This document shows, piece after piece, positions 29,347 to 36,843 of a stretch of 64,000 nt of DNA. The number at the start of each line of letters is the position of its first letter. The stretch's first letter is position 1. The DNA lies in contig NZ_QVMK01000012.1 in assembly GCF_010500995.1 (NCBI RefSeq), forward strand, positions 62,001 to 126,000, given 5' to 3'. The position numbers and the translations under genes are program-made. Under the pieces are notes generated by a model. The model was not told the DNA's origin. It worked only from the letters and a program-made list of their open reading frames with translations, and ran no database searches. Origin of the DNA: Bacteroides sp. 224 (GTDB lineage Bacteria; Bacteroidota; Bacteroidia; Bacteroidales; Bacteroidaceae).

Positions 29347-30600
29347 TTATGCACCAAAATCGTCGAACATAAGCATATTACGTGGTACGCCCAAATCATA
29401 AAGCATTTTCTCAACAGCTTTAGCCATCGGACCGGGACCACACATGTAGTATTCGATATCTTCCGGAGCATCATGATCTTTCAAGTAATTATTAAGAATT
29501 ACGTTATGAACGAATCCGGCAGTGTATTTCACCCCTGCTTTATCTGCTTCCGGATCTTCACGGTCGAGCGCAAGATGGAATGAGAAATTAGGGAATTGTC
29601 TTTCCAATTCAAGGAAATCTTCCATGTAGAATACTTCATTCAATGCACGTGCACCATACCAATAGCTAATTTTACGATCAGAGATTTTCAATGTACGAAG
29701 CAAGTGAAGAATATGCGAACGCAACGGAGCCATACCGGCACCACCACCTACGTAAAGCATTTCACGATCGGAATCTAACACCGGATGGAATTCACCATAA
29801 GGTCCGGATACCATTACCTTATCTCCCGGTTTCAGAGAGAAGATATAAGAAGAAGAAATACCGGGAGGCACTTTCATGAATCCACCATTCACACGATCGA
29901 ATGGAGGGGTTGCAATACGAACGTTCAACATTACAATGTCACCCTCAGCCGGATAGTTGGCCATAGAGTAAGCACGCATTGTTTCTTCTTCATTCTTGCA
30001 AGTCAAATCCCACATATTGAATTTGTCCCAATCACCTCTGAAGCGATCTTCTATTTCGTAATCCGAATATTTAATATCGTATTTCGGAATATCAATCTGG
30101 ATGTAACCCCCGGAAGTAAAGTTCAAGTGTTCGCCCTCGGGAAGCTTCACTATAAATTCCTTGATGAAAGTTGCTACATTCTTGTTAGAAACCACTTCGC
30201 ACTCCCACTTCTTCACGCCAAGCACAGACTCGGGGATACGGATTTGCATATCCTCTTTTACCTTTACCTGACAGCCTAAACGCCAGTGTGCTTGTTGTTC
30301 TTTACGTGTAAAATGTCCTTTTTCGGTAGGAAGTATCTCTCCTCCACCATTGTCTACCTGGCAACGGCATTGAGCACAAGTACCCCCTCCACCACAAGCG
30401 GAAGGCAAAAAGATTTTATTAGCAGCTAATGTCATAAGCAGATTGGAGCCACTCTCTACTTCTACTTCCTTTTCACCATTAATGGTAATTTTTACAGGGC
30501 CTGAAGGAGAAAGGTATTTTTTGGCTACCAAAAGTATAATGACGAGCAACAGGATTACTGCCAGAAAGACTCCTATACTCGTTAATATTAAAGATGTCAT
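29347..30600 (-). CDS. nqrF: Na+-NADH:quinone reductase subunit F
   Basis: 417 residues, the NADH-oxidising subunit. One N-terminal membrane helix (about 5-27) is followed by a plant-type 2Fe-2S domain with Cys69, Cys75, Cys78 and Cys110 (SACGGGGTCAQC, RLGC), an FAD domain with the RAYS motif, and an NADH-binding domain (YVGGGAGMAPLRSH, YYMCGPGPMAKAV). It accepts hydride from NADH and passes electrons into the membrane part of the complex. It is the last gene of the leftward nqr operon, 19 bp after nqrE, with a terminator just downstream. Confidence 0.97.
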   Translation of the reverse strand: MTSLILTSIGVFLAVILLLVIILLVAKKYLSPSGPVKITINGEKEVEVESGSNLLMTLAANKIFLPSACGGGGTCAQCRCQVDNGGGEILPTEKGHFTRKEQQAHWRLGCQVKVKEDMQIRIPESVLGVKKWECEVVSNKNVATFIKEFIVKLPEGEHLNFTSGGYIQIDIPKYDIKYSDYEIEDRFRGDWDKFNMWDLTCKNEEETMRAYSMANYPAEGDIVMLNVRIATPPFDRVNGGFMKVPPGISSSYIFSLKPGDKVMVSGPYGEFHPVLDSDREMLYVGGGAGMAPLRSHILHLLRTLKISDRKISYWYGARALNEVFYMEDFLELERQFPNFSFHLALDREDPEADKAGVKYTAGFVHNVILNNYLKDHDAPEDIEYYMCGPGPMAKAVEKMLYDLGVPRNMLMFDDFGA

Positions 30601-30619
30601 TTTCTTTTCGTATTTTAAA

Positions 30620-31219
30620 TTAGATTTTCAATCCTGAGAAACACATAAAGGCCATTGCCATCAAACCTACGGTAATAAATGTAATACCCAATCCTCTTAA
30701 TGGAGCAGGAACATCAGAGTATGCCATTTTTTCGCGAATAGCAGCCAGACCAACAATTGCTAAAAGCCAACCAATACCCGAACCTAAAGCGTAAGTAGTG
30801 GCTTCGCCTACATTCACAAATTGTCTTTGTTGCATAAACAGAGATCCACCCATGATGGCACAGTTTACAGCAATCAGTGGCAAAAATATACCGAGCGAGG
30901 CATAGAGCGAAGGACTGAAACGTTCAACCGCCATTTCAACCAACTGTACAATACCTGCAATCACAGCGATGAAAAGGATAAAGCTAAGAAAGCTGAGGTC
31001 TACACCTTCAATCAGTGCATTTTCTTTCAGTACATAGTTTTCGAGCAGGTAGTTAACAGGAAGTGTAACAACCAATACGAAAATTACGGCAACACCCAAC
31101 CCCATAGCAGTCTTTACATTCTTCGATACAGCCAAATATGAACACATACCCAAGAAGTAAGCGAAGATCATATTGTCGACAAAGATCGACTTTACAAATA
31201 AACTTAAATAATCATTCAT
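30620..31219 (-). CDS. nqrE: Na+-NADH:quinone reductase subunit E
   Basis: 199 residues with six hydrophobic segments, homologous to NqrD and to RnfA. NqrD and NqrE form an inverted pair of membrane subunits carrying an intramembrane iron centre; the conserved Cys in the [16 protein letters not shown] segment and in the [11 protein letters not shown] segment fit that site. It is 25 bp after nqrD. The start is the ATG at 31217-31219. Confidence 0.95.
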   Translation of the reverse strand: MNDYLSLFVKSIFVDNMIFAYFLGMCSYLAVSKNVKTAMGLGVAVIFVLVVTLPVNYLLENYVLKENALIEGVDLSFLSFILFIAVIAGIVQLVEMAVERFSPSLYASLGIFLPLIAVNCAIMGGSLFMQQRQFVNVGEATTYALGSGIGWLLAIVGLAAIREKMAYSDVPAPLRGLGITFITVGLMAMAFMCFSGLKI

Positions 31220-31244
31220 TTCTATTTTCGATTTTTATGGGGTT

Positions 31245-31877
31245 TTACTTCTCTTGCAACTCTTTTGTACGTGCTCTCTGTACCCAGATGTAGCATGCAC
31301 AGATAATTAACGCCATTGGAGGCATCAACATCAAACCGTTATTGATATAGCCTAAATCATAGAAAGACTGAGGTATCACCTGGAATCCAAGCAATGCTCC
31401 CGAGCCCAACAACTCGCGGAAGAAACCAACCACTACAAGTATGATGGCATAACCAATTCCGTTTCCAAGCCCGTCGAGGAAAGACTCCCACGGACCATTA
31501 GCCATAGCAAAAGCTTCCAAACGTCCCATCAAGATACAGTTGGTAATAATTAAACCCACATATACGGAAAGTTGCACACTTACATCATAAGCAAATGCTT
31601 TTAATACTTCGCTCACAATAGTTACCAATGCAGCTACTACCACCAACTGAACAATAATACGAATACGGTTAGGAATTGTATTGCGCAATAATGAAATAAT
31701 AACATTGGCAAAAGCAACAATCACAGTAACAGACAGCCCCATTACAATGGCGGGCTCAAGTTTAGCTGTTACAGCCAATGCCGAACAAATTCCTAATACC
31801 TGAACAGTTACCGGATTATTTATATTAAGCGGGCTAAAGAATACATCTTTATTCTTCTTAGAAAACAATTGACTCAT
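31245..31877 (-). CDS. nqrD: Na+-NADH:quinone reductase subunit D
   Basis: 210 residues, multi-helix inner-membrane subunit homologous to RnfE. The conserved segments VLGICSALAVTAKLEPAI and GLIITNCILMGRLEAFA each contain the Cys expected at the shared iron centre with NqrE. It lies between nqrC and nqrE in canonical order, 14 bp after nqrC. The length is normal. Confidence 0.95.
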   Translation of the reverse strand: MSQLFSKKNKDVFFSPLNINNPVTVQVLGICSALAVTAKLEPAIVMGLSVTVIVAFANVIISLLRNTIPNRIRIIVQLVVVAALVTIVSEVLKAFAYDVSVQLSVYVGLIITNCILMGRLEAFAMANGPWESFLDGLGNGIGYAIILVVVGFFRELLGSGALLGFQVIPQSFYDLGYINNGLMLMPPMALIICACYIWVQRARTKELQEK

Positions 31878-31891
31878 TTCTATTTCCCTCC

Positions 31892-32584
31892 TTATTTATT
31901 AGTTAAAAATTGATTGTACTGTGCCAGACACTTTTTCAACATATCTTCAACAGCTACCGAGGTTATGGTACCTCCTGATATGCCGTTTACATAGTCTTGC
32001 CCAGCAGCCGTTTTTCCCGGTTTTACTACAGCGATAGACACCAGATTATTGTCTTTCATAATATGCTTTCCAATAAAGGGAGCCTGAAAACCTTCTGTAG
32101 CAATTTCAGCACCAAGTCCCGGTGTTTCTCCTGCATGAGAGAAATAGGTACCGTACACTGTATTCTTGTCGCCATCTAAAGCCACATAGCCCCAGATAGG
32201 TCCCCAAAGTCCTTGTCCGTAAAGAGGTATAATGTATTTGGTACTTCCTTCTACTTCGCAAAGATAAACAGCCAATTTACGATCTTCCGGTTCTTTAGAG
32301 AGTTCTACTTTTTCTACTACACTAAATCCTCCTTCTTCGGCAATAACTTCGCCTTTGAAGTTGATGATCATATCTTTCTTTATATATTGCTTATATAGAG
32401 CCTCTGCATCTTGTCCTTTAGTATCAACATTCAAAGAACTCAATATCTGCTTCATCTTATCCAACTCTACATTCTTATTCTGAATATCTTTCAATGAATA
32501 AGAAGTGAAAGCCAGTACGAATGCCACGATAACAACCATTACCGAAGCATAAATGATAGTATAACTATTACTATTGGTATTCAT
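31892..32584 (-). CDS. nqrC: Na+-NADH:quinone reductase subunit C
   Basis: 230 residues from the ATG at 32582-32584 (MNTNSNSYTIIYASV). A GTG 36 bp upstream would overlap nqrB and adds a tail without a membrane anchor, so it is rejected. One N-terminal membrane helix (about 9-28) precedes a periplasmic FMN domain. The covalent FMN attachment Thr206 lies in the motif GISGGTITS, the SGxT type recognised by the flavin transferase ApbE, for which no gene is present in this window. Confidence 0.96.
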   Translation of the reverse strand: MNTNSNSYTIIYASVMVVIVAFVLAFTSYSLKDIQNKNVELDKMKQILSSLNVDTKGQDAEALYKQYIKKDMIINFKGEVIAEEGGFSVVEKVELSKEPEDRKLAVYLCEVEGSTKYIIPLYGQGLWGPIWGYVALDGDKNTVYGTYFSHAGETPGLGAEIATEGFQAPFIGKHIMKDNNLVSIAVVKPGKTAAGQDYVNGISGGTITSVAVEDMLKKCLAQYNQFLTNK

Positions 32585-32597
32585 TTCTTTCGGTTTT

Positions 32598-33776
32598 TTA
32601 ATTGTTAGACTTAATGGCACGTTTCTCTCTACGGGTGATGTTGCTTTGCACTACGTAATAGTCAATTAACGGTGCAAATATGTTCATCAGCAAGATAGCC
32701 AACATCATACCTTCGGGATAACCGGGGTTCAACACACGAATCACGATAGCCATTACCCCAATCAGGAATCCGTAGATATATTTTCCGGTTTCGGTACGTG
32801 CGGCAGTTACCGGGTCGGTAGCCATAAATACAGCACCAAAACAGAATCCACCTAATACCAGATGTTGCCACCAAGGCATGTGAGCCATGGCTGTATCCGG
32901 ACCAAACTGATTAAAGATAACACCCATAAAGGCACCGCCAAAGAATACGGAGAACATCACTTTCCAGCTGGCAACTCCTGTAGACAATAATACGAATGCT
33001 CCCAAAAGAATGGCAATTACACTGGTTTCACCGATAGAACCGGGCATCATCCCTGTTATCATATCCCAGGAGAAGGGAGTATATCCTGTAGCTTCGAGTG
33101 CTGTTGATGCTTCTCCCAAAGGTGTAGCAGCAGTCAATCCGTCTACAGTGCTTCCTAAACCGAATATGCTTTCGTTAGCCACCCAAACAGCATCTCCCGA
33201 CATTTTAGTAGGATAAGCAAAGAATAAAAAGGCGCGGGTAACTAATGCTACATTAAATACATTCATCCCTGTACCCCCGAATACTTCTTTTGCAAAGATT
33301 ACAGCGAAAGCAGTAGCCACAGCAATAATCCAAAGCGGACAGCCTACAGGTACTATTAACGGAATAAGAATACCGGAAACAAGGAATCCTTCCTGGATTT
33401 CTTCCTTTTTCCATTGAGCTATTACGAACTCAATACCCAATCCTACCACATACGAAACGATCAGTTTAGGCAGTACGGCCAAGAAACCATAGCCAAACAT
33501 TTCCCAAAATCCGCCGGCAGTTTGTGTATGAGTGAAATGCTGATAACCTACATTGTACATACCAAACAATAAGCAAGGCACCAATGCTATTACCACCATC
33601 GACATGATACGTTTGCTGTCAATCACATCATGAATATGTGTTCCAGATTTCGCCGTTGCACTCGGAACGAATAAGAATGTTTCGAATCCGTCGAACACAG
33701 AGTGAAATGCGTGGAACTTACCTCCCTCTTCAAAGTTCGGTTTTATCTTGTCGAGATATCTTCTTAACGCTTTCAT
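32598..33776 (-). CDS. nqrB: Na+-NADH:quinone reductase subunit B
   Basis: 392 residues, the largest membrane subunit, with about ten helices, proposed to carry riboflavin, a covalent FMN and the Na+ path. A likely FMN-linked threonine is Thr218 in DGLTAATPLG, corresponding to the family's SGAT-type site. The cytoplasmic N-terminus includes the conserved FHSVFDGFETFLF. It lies 29 bp after nqrA. The length matches bacterial NqrB. Confidence 0.96.
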   Translation of the reverse strand: MKALRRYLDKIKPNFEEGGKFHAFHSVFDGFETFLFVPSATAKSGTHIHDVIDSKRIMSMVVIALVPCLLFGMYNVGYQHFTHTQTAGGFWEMFGYGFLAVLPKLIVSYVVGLGIEFVIAQWKKEEIQEGFLVSGILIPLIVPVGCPLWIIAVATAFAVIFAKEVFGGTGMNVFNVALVTRAFLFFAYPTKMSGDAVWVANESIFGLGSTVDGLTAATPLGEASTALEATGYTPFSWDMITGMMPGSIGETSVIAILLGAFVLLSTGVASWKVMFSVFFGGAFMGVIFNQFGPDTAMAHMPWWQHLVLGGFCFGAVFMATDPVTAARTETGKYIYGFLIGVMAIVIRVLNPGYPEGMMLAILLMNIFAPLIDYYVVQSNITRREKRAIKSNN

Positions 33777-33805
33777 TTAAGATTATAAGTTTTTAGTTTT
33801 TATGT

Positions 33806-35164
33806 TTAACTCATTTCCGCACGCAGATTGTCGAGCCCTGCACGAACAATCTTCTGTAATTCCTGCTTCGAAGAATCTACAAATTCACAAAGAGCGAAAT
33901 CTTCCGGAGCCACCTCGTATATACCCAGTTGCTCCATGCGGTCGATATCTTGAGTTATAATTGCTTTTATCAAGTATTCGGGCAGAATATCCATTGGCAA
34001 AACACGATCATATTCGTTAGACATAATCATATTACGCTTGCCACCCTTAATACGTGCATCGATTGTATATTCTCTTTTCTTGAAAGCATCGAACAGCCAA
34101 CTGAAATAAGAATGGTTCACACTAAACTGATTGAATCGAGGCATGATAAATCCTAAGAATTCATGGGTATCATTTCCTTCGGGAATTACTGTCAATTGAT
34201 TGTCGAAAGCTCCCAGATATCCGTTTAATTCAATTAGCTTACCGGTTAGCACATTTCCACTGATATAACGAAGCGGTTTATCTGTTGCCACATTTCCGGC
34301 TAATACATTGGCTACGGCTGCTCCTGCAATCAATTTGCAATATGCAGGTTTGTTCACTTCCGAACCTGTAAGAGCAACTACACGTGTAAAATCGGCATGC
34401 CCCAGATTAAACAAACGGCCTATCAGAATTACATCTGCGGCAGCTACTGTCCATACAATCTCGCCTTTATTAATGGGAGCAACATGATGGATCTGTATAC
34501 CCACGTTTCCGGCAGGATGCGGTCCATCGAACGTTGTAATAGTTACGTTCTTTGCTTGTGTTAAAGCCGGTGATTTTTGTTTCTTGCTGATGCCCAGGTA
34601 TGTTTTTCCTAATTTGGAAAGCACATCCAAGCCGGTTTGAAAGTTGGCTTCTTCACCTTTCAACACATATTCAAAGTCGGGTGCCAAAGGTTTGCTATCA
34701 AATCCTGAAATAAAAATGGCTCTTGGAGTTGTTTCAGGATCAGCAATCACATCGTAAGGGCGCTGTTTGATAAACGAGAACAATCCGGCTTCACAGAGTC
34801 CGGCTTTCAGCTCTTCGGCAGAAAGGCTTGATACGTCTTTCTTTCCAAACTCAACAAACTCTTGTTTGCCATCAGCTTGAACGGTAACTGCCATTACCTT
34901 ACGTCTTTCACCACGCAATACGCCTGTCACCACTCCACTCACCGGAGAAACAAACTTCACCTCGGGGTGATTCTTGTCCACAAATAAAGGGCTACCGGCC
35001 AAAACATGTTCCTGTTCTTTTACAACTACTTTTGGAGTCACTCCCGGAAAATCATCCGGAATGAGTGCGAATGTATCCGGTGCTTTCACCGAGAACATCT
35101 CCTCTGCAGCTTTACCTTTCAGGCTAATGTCAAGACCTCTACATAACTTTATTACATTTGCCAT
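33806..35164 (-). CDS. nqrA: Na+-NADH:quinone reductase subunit A
   Basis: 452 residues, the soluble cytoplasmic subunit of Na+-NQR. The family pattern is clear: N-terminal MANVIKLCRGLDISLKGKA, a lipoyl/barrel-sandwich-like VVKEQEHVLAGSPLFVDK region, HHVAPINKGEIVWTVAAADV, and C-terminal RVLPMDILPEYLIKAI. It is the first gene of the leftward nqrABCDEF operon, which couples NADH oxidation to Na+ export and quinone reduction, the usual primary respiratory entry in Bacteroides. A promoter -7 box lies 36 bp upstream at 35200-35207. Confidence 0.97.
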   Translation of the reverse strand: MANVIKLCRGLDISLKGKAAEEMFSVKAPDTFALIPDDFPGVTPKVVVKEQEHVLAGSPLFVDKNHPEVKFVSPVSGVVTGVLRGERRKVMAVTVQADGKQEFVEFGKKDVSSLSAEELKAGLCEAGLFSFIKQRPYDVIADPETTPRAIFISGFDSKPLAPDFEYVLKGEEANFQTGLDVLSKLGKTYLGISKKQKSPALTQAKNVTITTFDGPHPAGNVGIQIHHVAPINKGEIVWTVAAADVILIGRLFNLGHADFTRVVALTGSEVNKPAYCKLIAGAAVANVLAGNVATDKPLRYISGNVLTGKLIELNGYLGAFDNQLTVIPEGNDTHEFLGFIMPRFNQFSVNHSYFSWLFDAFKKREYTIDARIKGGKRNMIMSNEYDRVLPMDILPEYLIKAIITQDIDRMEQLGIYEVAPEDFALCEFVDSSKQELQKIVRAGLDNLRAEMS

Positions 35165-35199
35165 GCTACAATTAATAATAAGGGTTTTATAATTTGCGG

Positions 35200-35207
35200 C
35201 AAAAGTA
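35200..35207 (-). promoter_or_regulatory. -7 box of the nqr operon
   Basis: The minus strand reads TACTTTTG, matching TAnnTTTG, 36 bp before the nqrA ATG. The -33 region is weak. Confidence 0.6.
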
Positions 35208-35303
35208 ATAAATAATAATGGATTCGAAAGGGGATTAAAGAAATATTTCTTTAATTATTTTCGATCTGCGAAACACCTGTCAAAGGAGCAAGAATAAAAC
35301 CCA

Positions 35304-35325
35304 TTGAGTTATAATCATAACTCAA
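35304..35325. repeat. TTGAGTTAT palindrome
   Basis: Perfect 9-bp arms TTGAGTTAT (35304-35312) and ATAACTCAA (35317-35325), loop AATC. The word TTGAGTTA recurs at about 35412, 35575 and 35711, bordering the two longer inverted repeats downstream. Confidence 0.75.
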
Positions 35326-35453
35326 CGCTTTAGCTATACTAACATCATGCATTAAAAAGATAATCCATTGCATTCCGACACAAAGCTCTTTTGCCGCATT
35401 TATATACCTGTTTGAGTTATATTATCTTGTTTTGAGGGAAATGGGGGAATGGG

Positions 35454-35564
35454 TACGCGGAAAAAACGGAATGAGCGGATGAACGCGGAAGATATATTTT
35501 CGTCCTTATGTCGCAAGAAAAAAACAATTCCGCGTGTTTCTGCTCATTCCGCGTTTTCCGCGTA
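35454..35564. repeat. Long inverted repeat A
   Basis: Arms of 37 bp (35454-35490 and 35528-35564) built on ACGCGGAA and CGGAATGAGC words, roughly 85% matching, with a 37-nt centre. It is bracketed by 14-bp direct repeats TATCTTGTTTTGAG at 35423-35436 and 35567-35580. Confidence 0.85.
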
Positions 35565-35585
35565 TCTATCTTGTTTTGAGTTATA

Positions 35586-35688
35586 TTGAACCGCAGAGTT
35601 ACGCAGATTAACGCAGAGTTTTTAATACAATGCTGCATAGAACTAATACTTAATCCTCTGCGTTAATCTGCGTAACTCTGCGGTTCAA
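35586..35688. repeat. Long inverted repeat B
   Basis: Perfect 33-bp arms (35586-35618 starting TTGAACCGCAGAGTTACGC; 35656-35688) around a 37-nt centre. The left border is the TTGTTTTGAGTTAT word, and a similar TGTTTTGAGTTAA follows the right arm at about 35707. Confidence 0.9.
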
Positions 35689-35773
35689 ATTCAATCATTT
35701 CCGAACCTGTTTTGAGTTAATTATAAATATCTACTTATAATATATATATTCTTTTATTTTTTTAGCCTAAAAG

Positions 35774-35789
35774 GAGGTGGTACCACCTC
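35774..35789. promoter_or_regulatory. Perfect 16-bp palindrome upstream of the polysaccharide locus
   Basis: GAGGTGGTACCACCTC is a perfect palindrome about 235 bp before the -7 box. A related imperfect word AGAGGGTACCTCT occurs at 35895-35907. Both could be operator sites for a dimeric regulator; no regulator gene is adjacent. Confidence 0.4.
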
Positions 35790-36024
35790 TAACAACCTTC
35801 AAAAAAAAGGTTTTAAAAGAAGGGGAAACGGGCGGGCGCGCGCGTACTTATTATGCAATAAGAAATAAAGGCCTCAAAAAACACCTATTTTTATAGAGGG
35901 TACCTCTGTAATTATATTCGAAAAGAGAGAAAACCGAACGAGGCTAAGAGAGGTTATGACTAAAAAAATCAATAAATAATAGCATATATTACAAGTTAGT
36001 GCATGCTAATACGGAAAATATATC

Positions 36025-36032
36025 TATATTTG
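36025..36032 (+). promoter_or_regulatory. -7 box of the polysaccharide locus
   Basis: TATATTTG matches TAnnTTTG and lies 33 bp before the first ATG. The -33 TTTG box is not clear. Confidence 0.6.
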
Positions 36033-36064
36033 CAACATATTAAAACAGAAAAAGCAAAAAATCT

Positions 36065-36826
36065 ATGGTCAAATTTTACAAGAAATCCCACCTTGTTGGG
36101 GTGTTTCTTCTATTACTGTGTACGGGAAACCCATTCTCATTAAATGCACAAAATATTGCAAATATTAATCATTTGGATATAGAAGAATACGCGAACTTAT
36201 CACTCCCACCTTTAGATGTATTGTTTGAGAATGCGAAGACAGCACCGAGTTATGAATTGGCTCAAATTCAAGAAGAATTTGAAAGAAGAATTCTGAAAAA
36301 GGAAAAAAGGGCCTTTCTGGGCTTCTTCAGCATCCGTGGAAGTTGGCAATATGGCAATTTCTCAAACGATGGAAGTTTTAGTGACATCATGAATCCTATC
36401 ATGTATACTTACAACAAGGTTGAACAAACCTCCTATTCGGTTGGAGCCGGAGTAAGTATTCCTTTAGATGCTTTATTCGATTTAGGCCCAAGAGTAAAAA
36501 GACAGAAATTAAAGGTCAGAACATCCGAACTCCAAAAAGAGATACAATACCAAGACCTGAAACAACAGATATTAGAACTGTATCTAACAGCATCATCGCA
36601 ATTAACGATTGTAAAATTACGCTCCGAAGCCCTGGCATTGGCAAATATTCAATATGCCATTGTAGAGAAAAACTTCATGAGTGGCATCGTAGACTCCAAC
36701 ACCCTCTCTCAGGAAAAAGAAAAACAGTCGATGACAATGGAGCGATACGAAAACAGCAGATCGCAATTAACAAAAAGCATTATGATGCTGGAAATCATTA
36801 CCAACACCCCAATTATTAAGAAATAA
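36065..36826 (+). CDS. Outer-membrane efflux (TolC/OEP)-type polysaccharide export protein
   Basis: 253 residues with a signal peptide (about 1-28, ending LNAQ). The C-terminal two thirds are long helices (YQDLKQQILELYLTASSQLTIVKLRSEALALAN, given here in part) of the TolC type, preceded by a beta segment YSVGAGVSIPLDALFDLG. It is about half the length of a normal TolC, containing one OEP repeat only. It heads the polysaccharide locus and is followed 17 bp later by a co-polymerase gene, so it probably forms the outer-membrane exit in place of a Wza-type protein. Confidence 0.75.
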   Translation: MVKFYKKSHLVGVFLLLLCTGNPFSLNAQNIANINHLDIEEYANLSLPPLDVLFENAKTAPSYELAQIQEEFERRILKKEKRAFLGFFSIRGSWQYGNFSNDGSFSDIMNPIMYTYNKVEQTSYSVGAGVSIPLDALFDLGPRVKRQKLKVRTSELQKEIQYQDLKQQILELYLTASSQLTIVKLRSEALALANIQYAIVEKNFMSGIVDSNTLSQEKEKQSMTMERYENSRSQLTKSIMMLEIITNTPIIKK

Positions 36827-36843
36827 CCTAAATACAGAAAGCA

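Larger units (their letters stand above)
35165..36064. other. Palindrome-rich gene-free region between nqr and the polysaccharide locus
   Basis: About 900 bp without a credible gene. It contains, in order: the nqr promoter, a TTGAGTTAT palindrome (35304-35325), two long inverted repeats (35454-35564, 35586-35688) bordered by copies of TTGTTTTGAG, an AT-rich word also found inside the polysaccharide locus (about 35714-35738), a 16-bp perfect palindrome (35774-35789), a short very GC-rich tract (about 35829-35845) and the polysaccharide promoter (36025-36032). No UpxY/NusG-like antiterminator gene is present. Confidence 0.75.

Noticed and set aside
35304..35688. Invertible promoter of the type controlling Bacteroides capsule loci
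   Set aside because: The inverted repeats enclose only 4-37 bp, too little to hold a promoter, and no invertase gene is nearby. The real -7 box at 36025 lies outside them.
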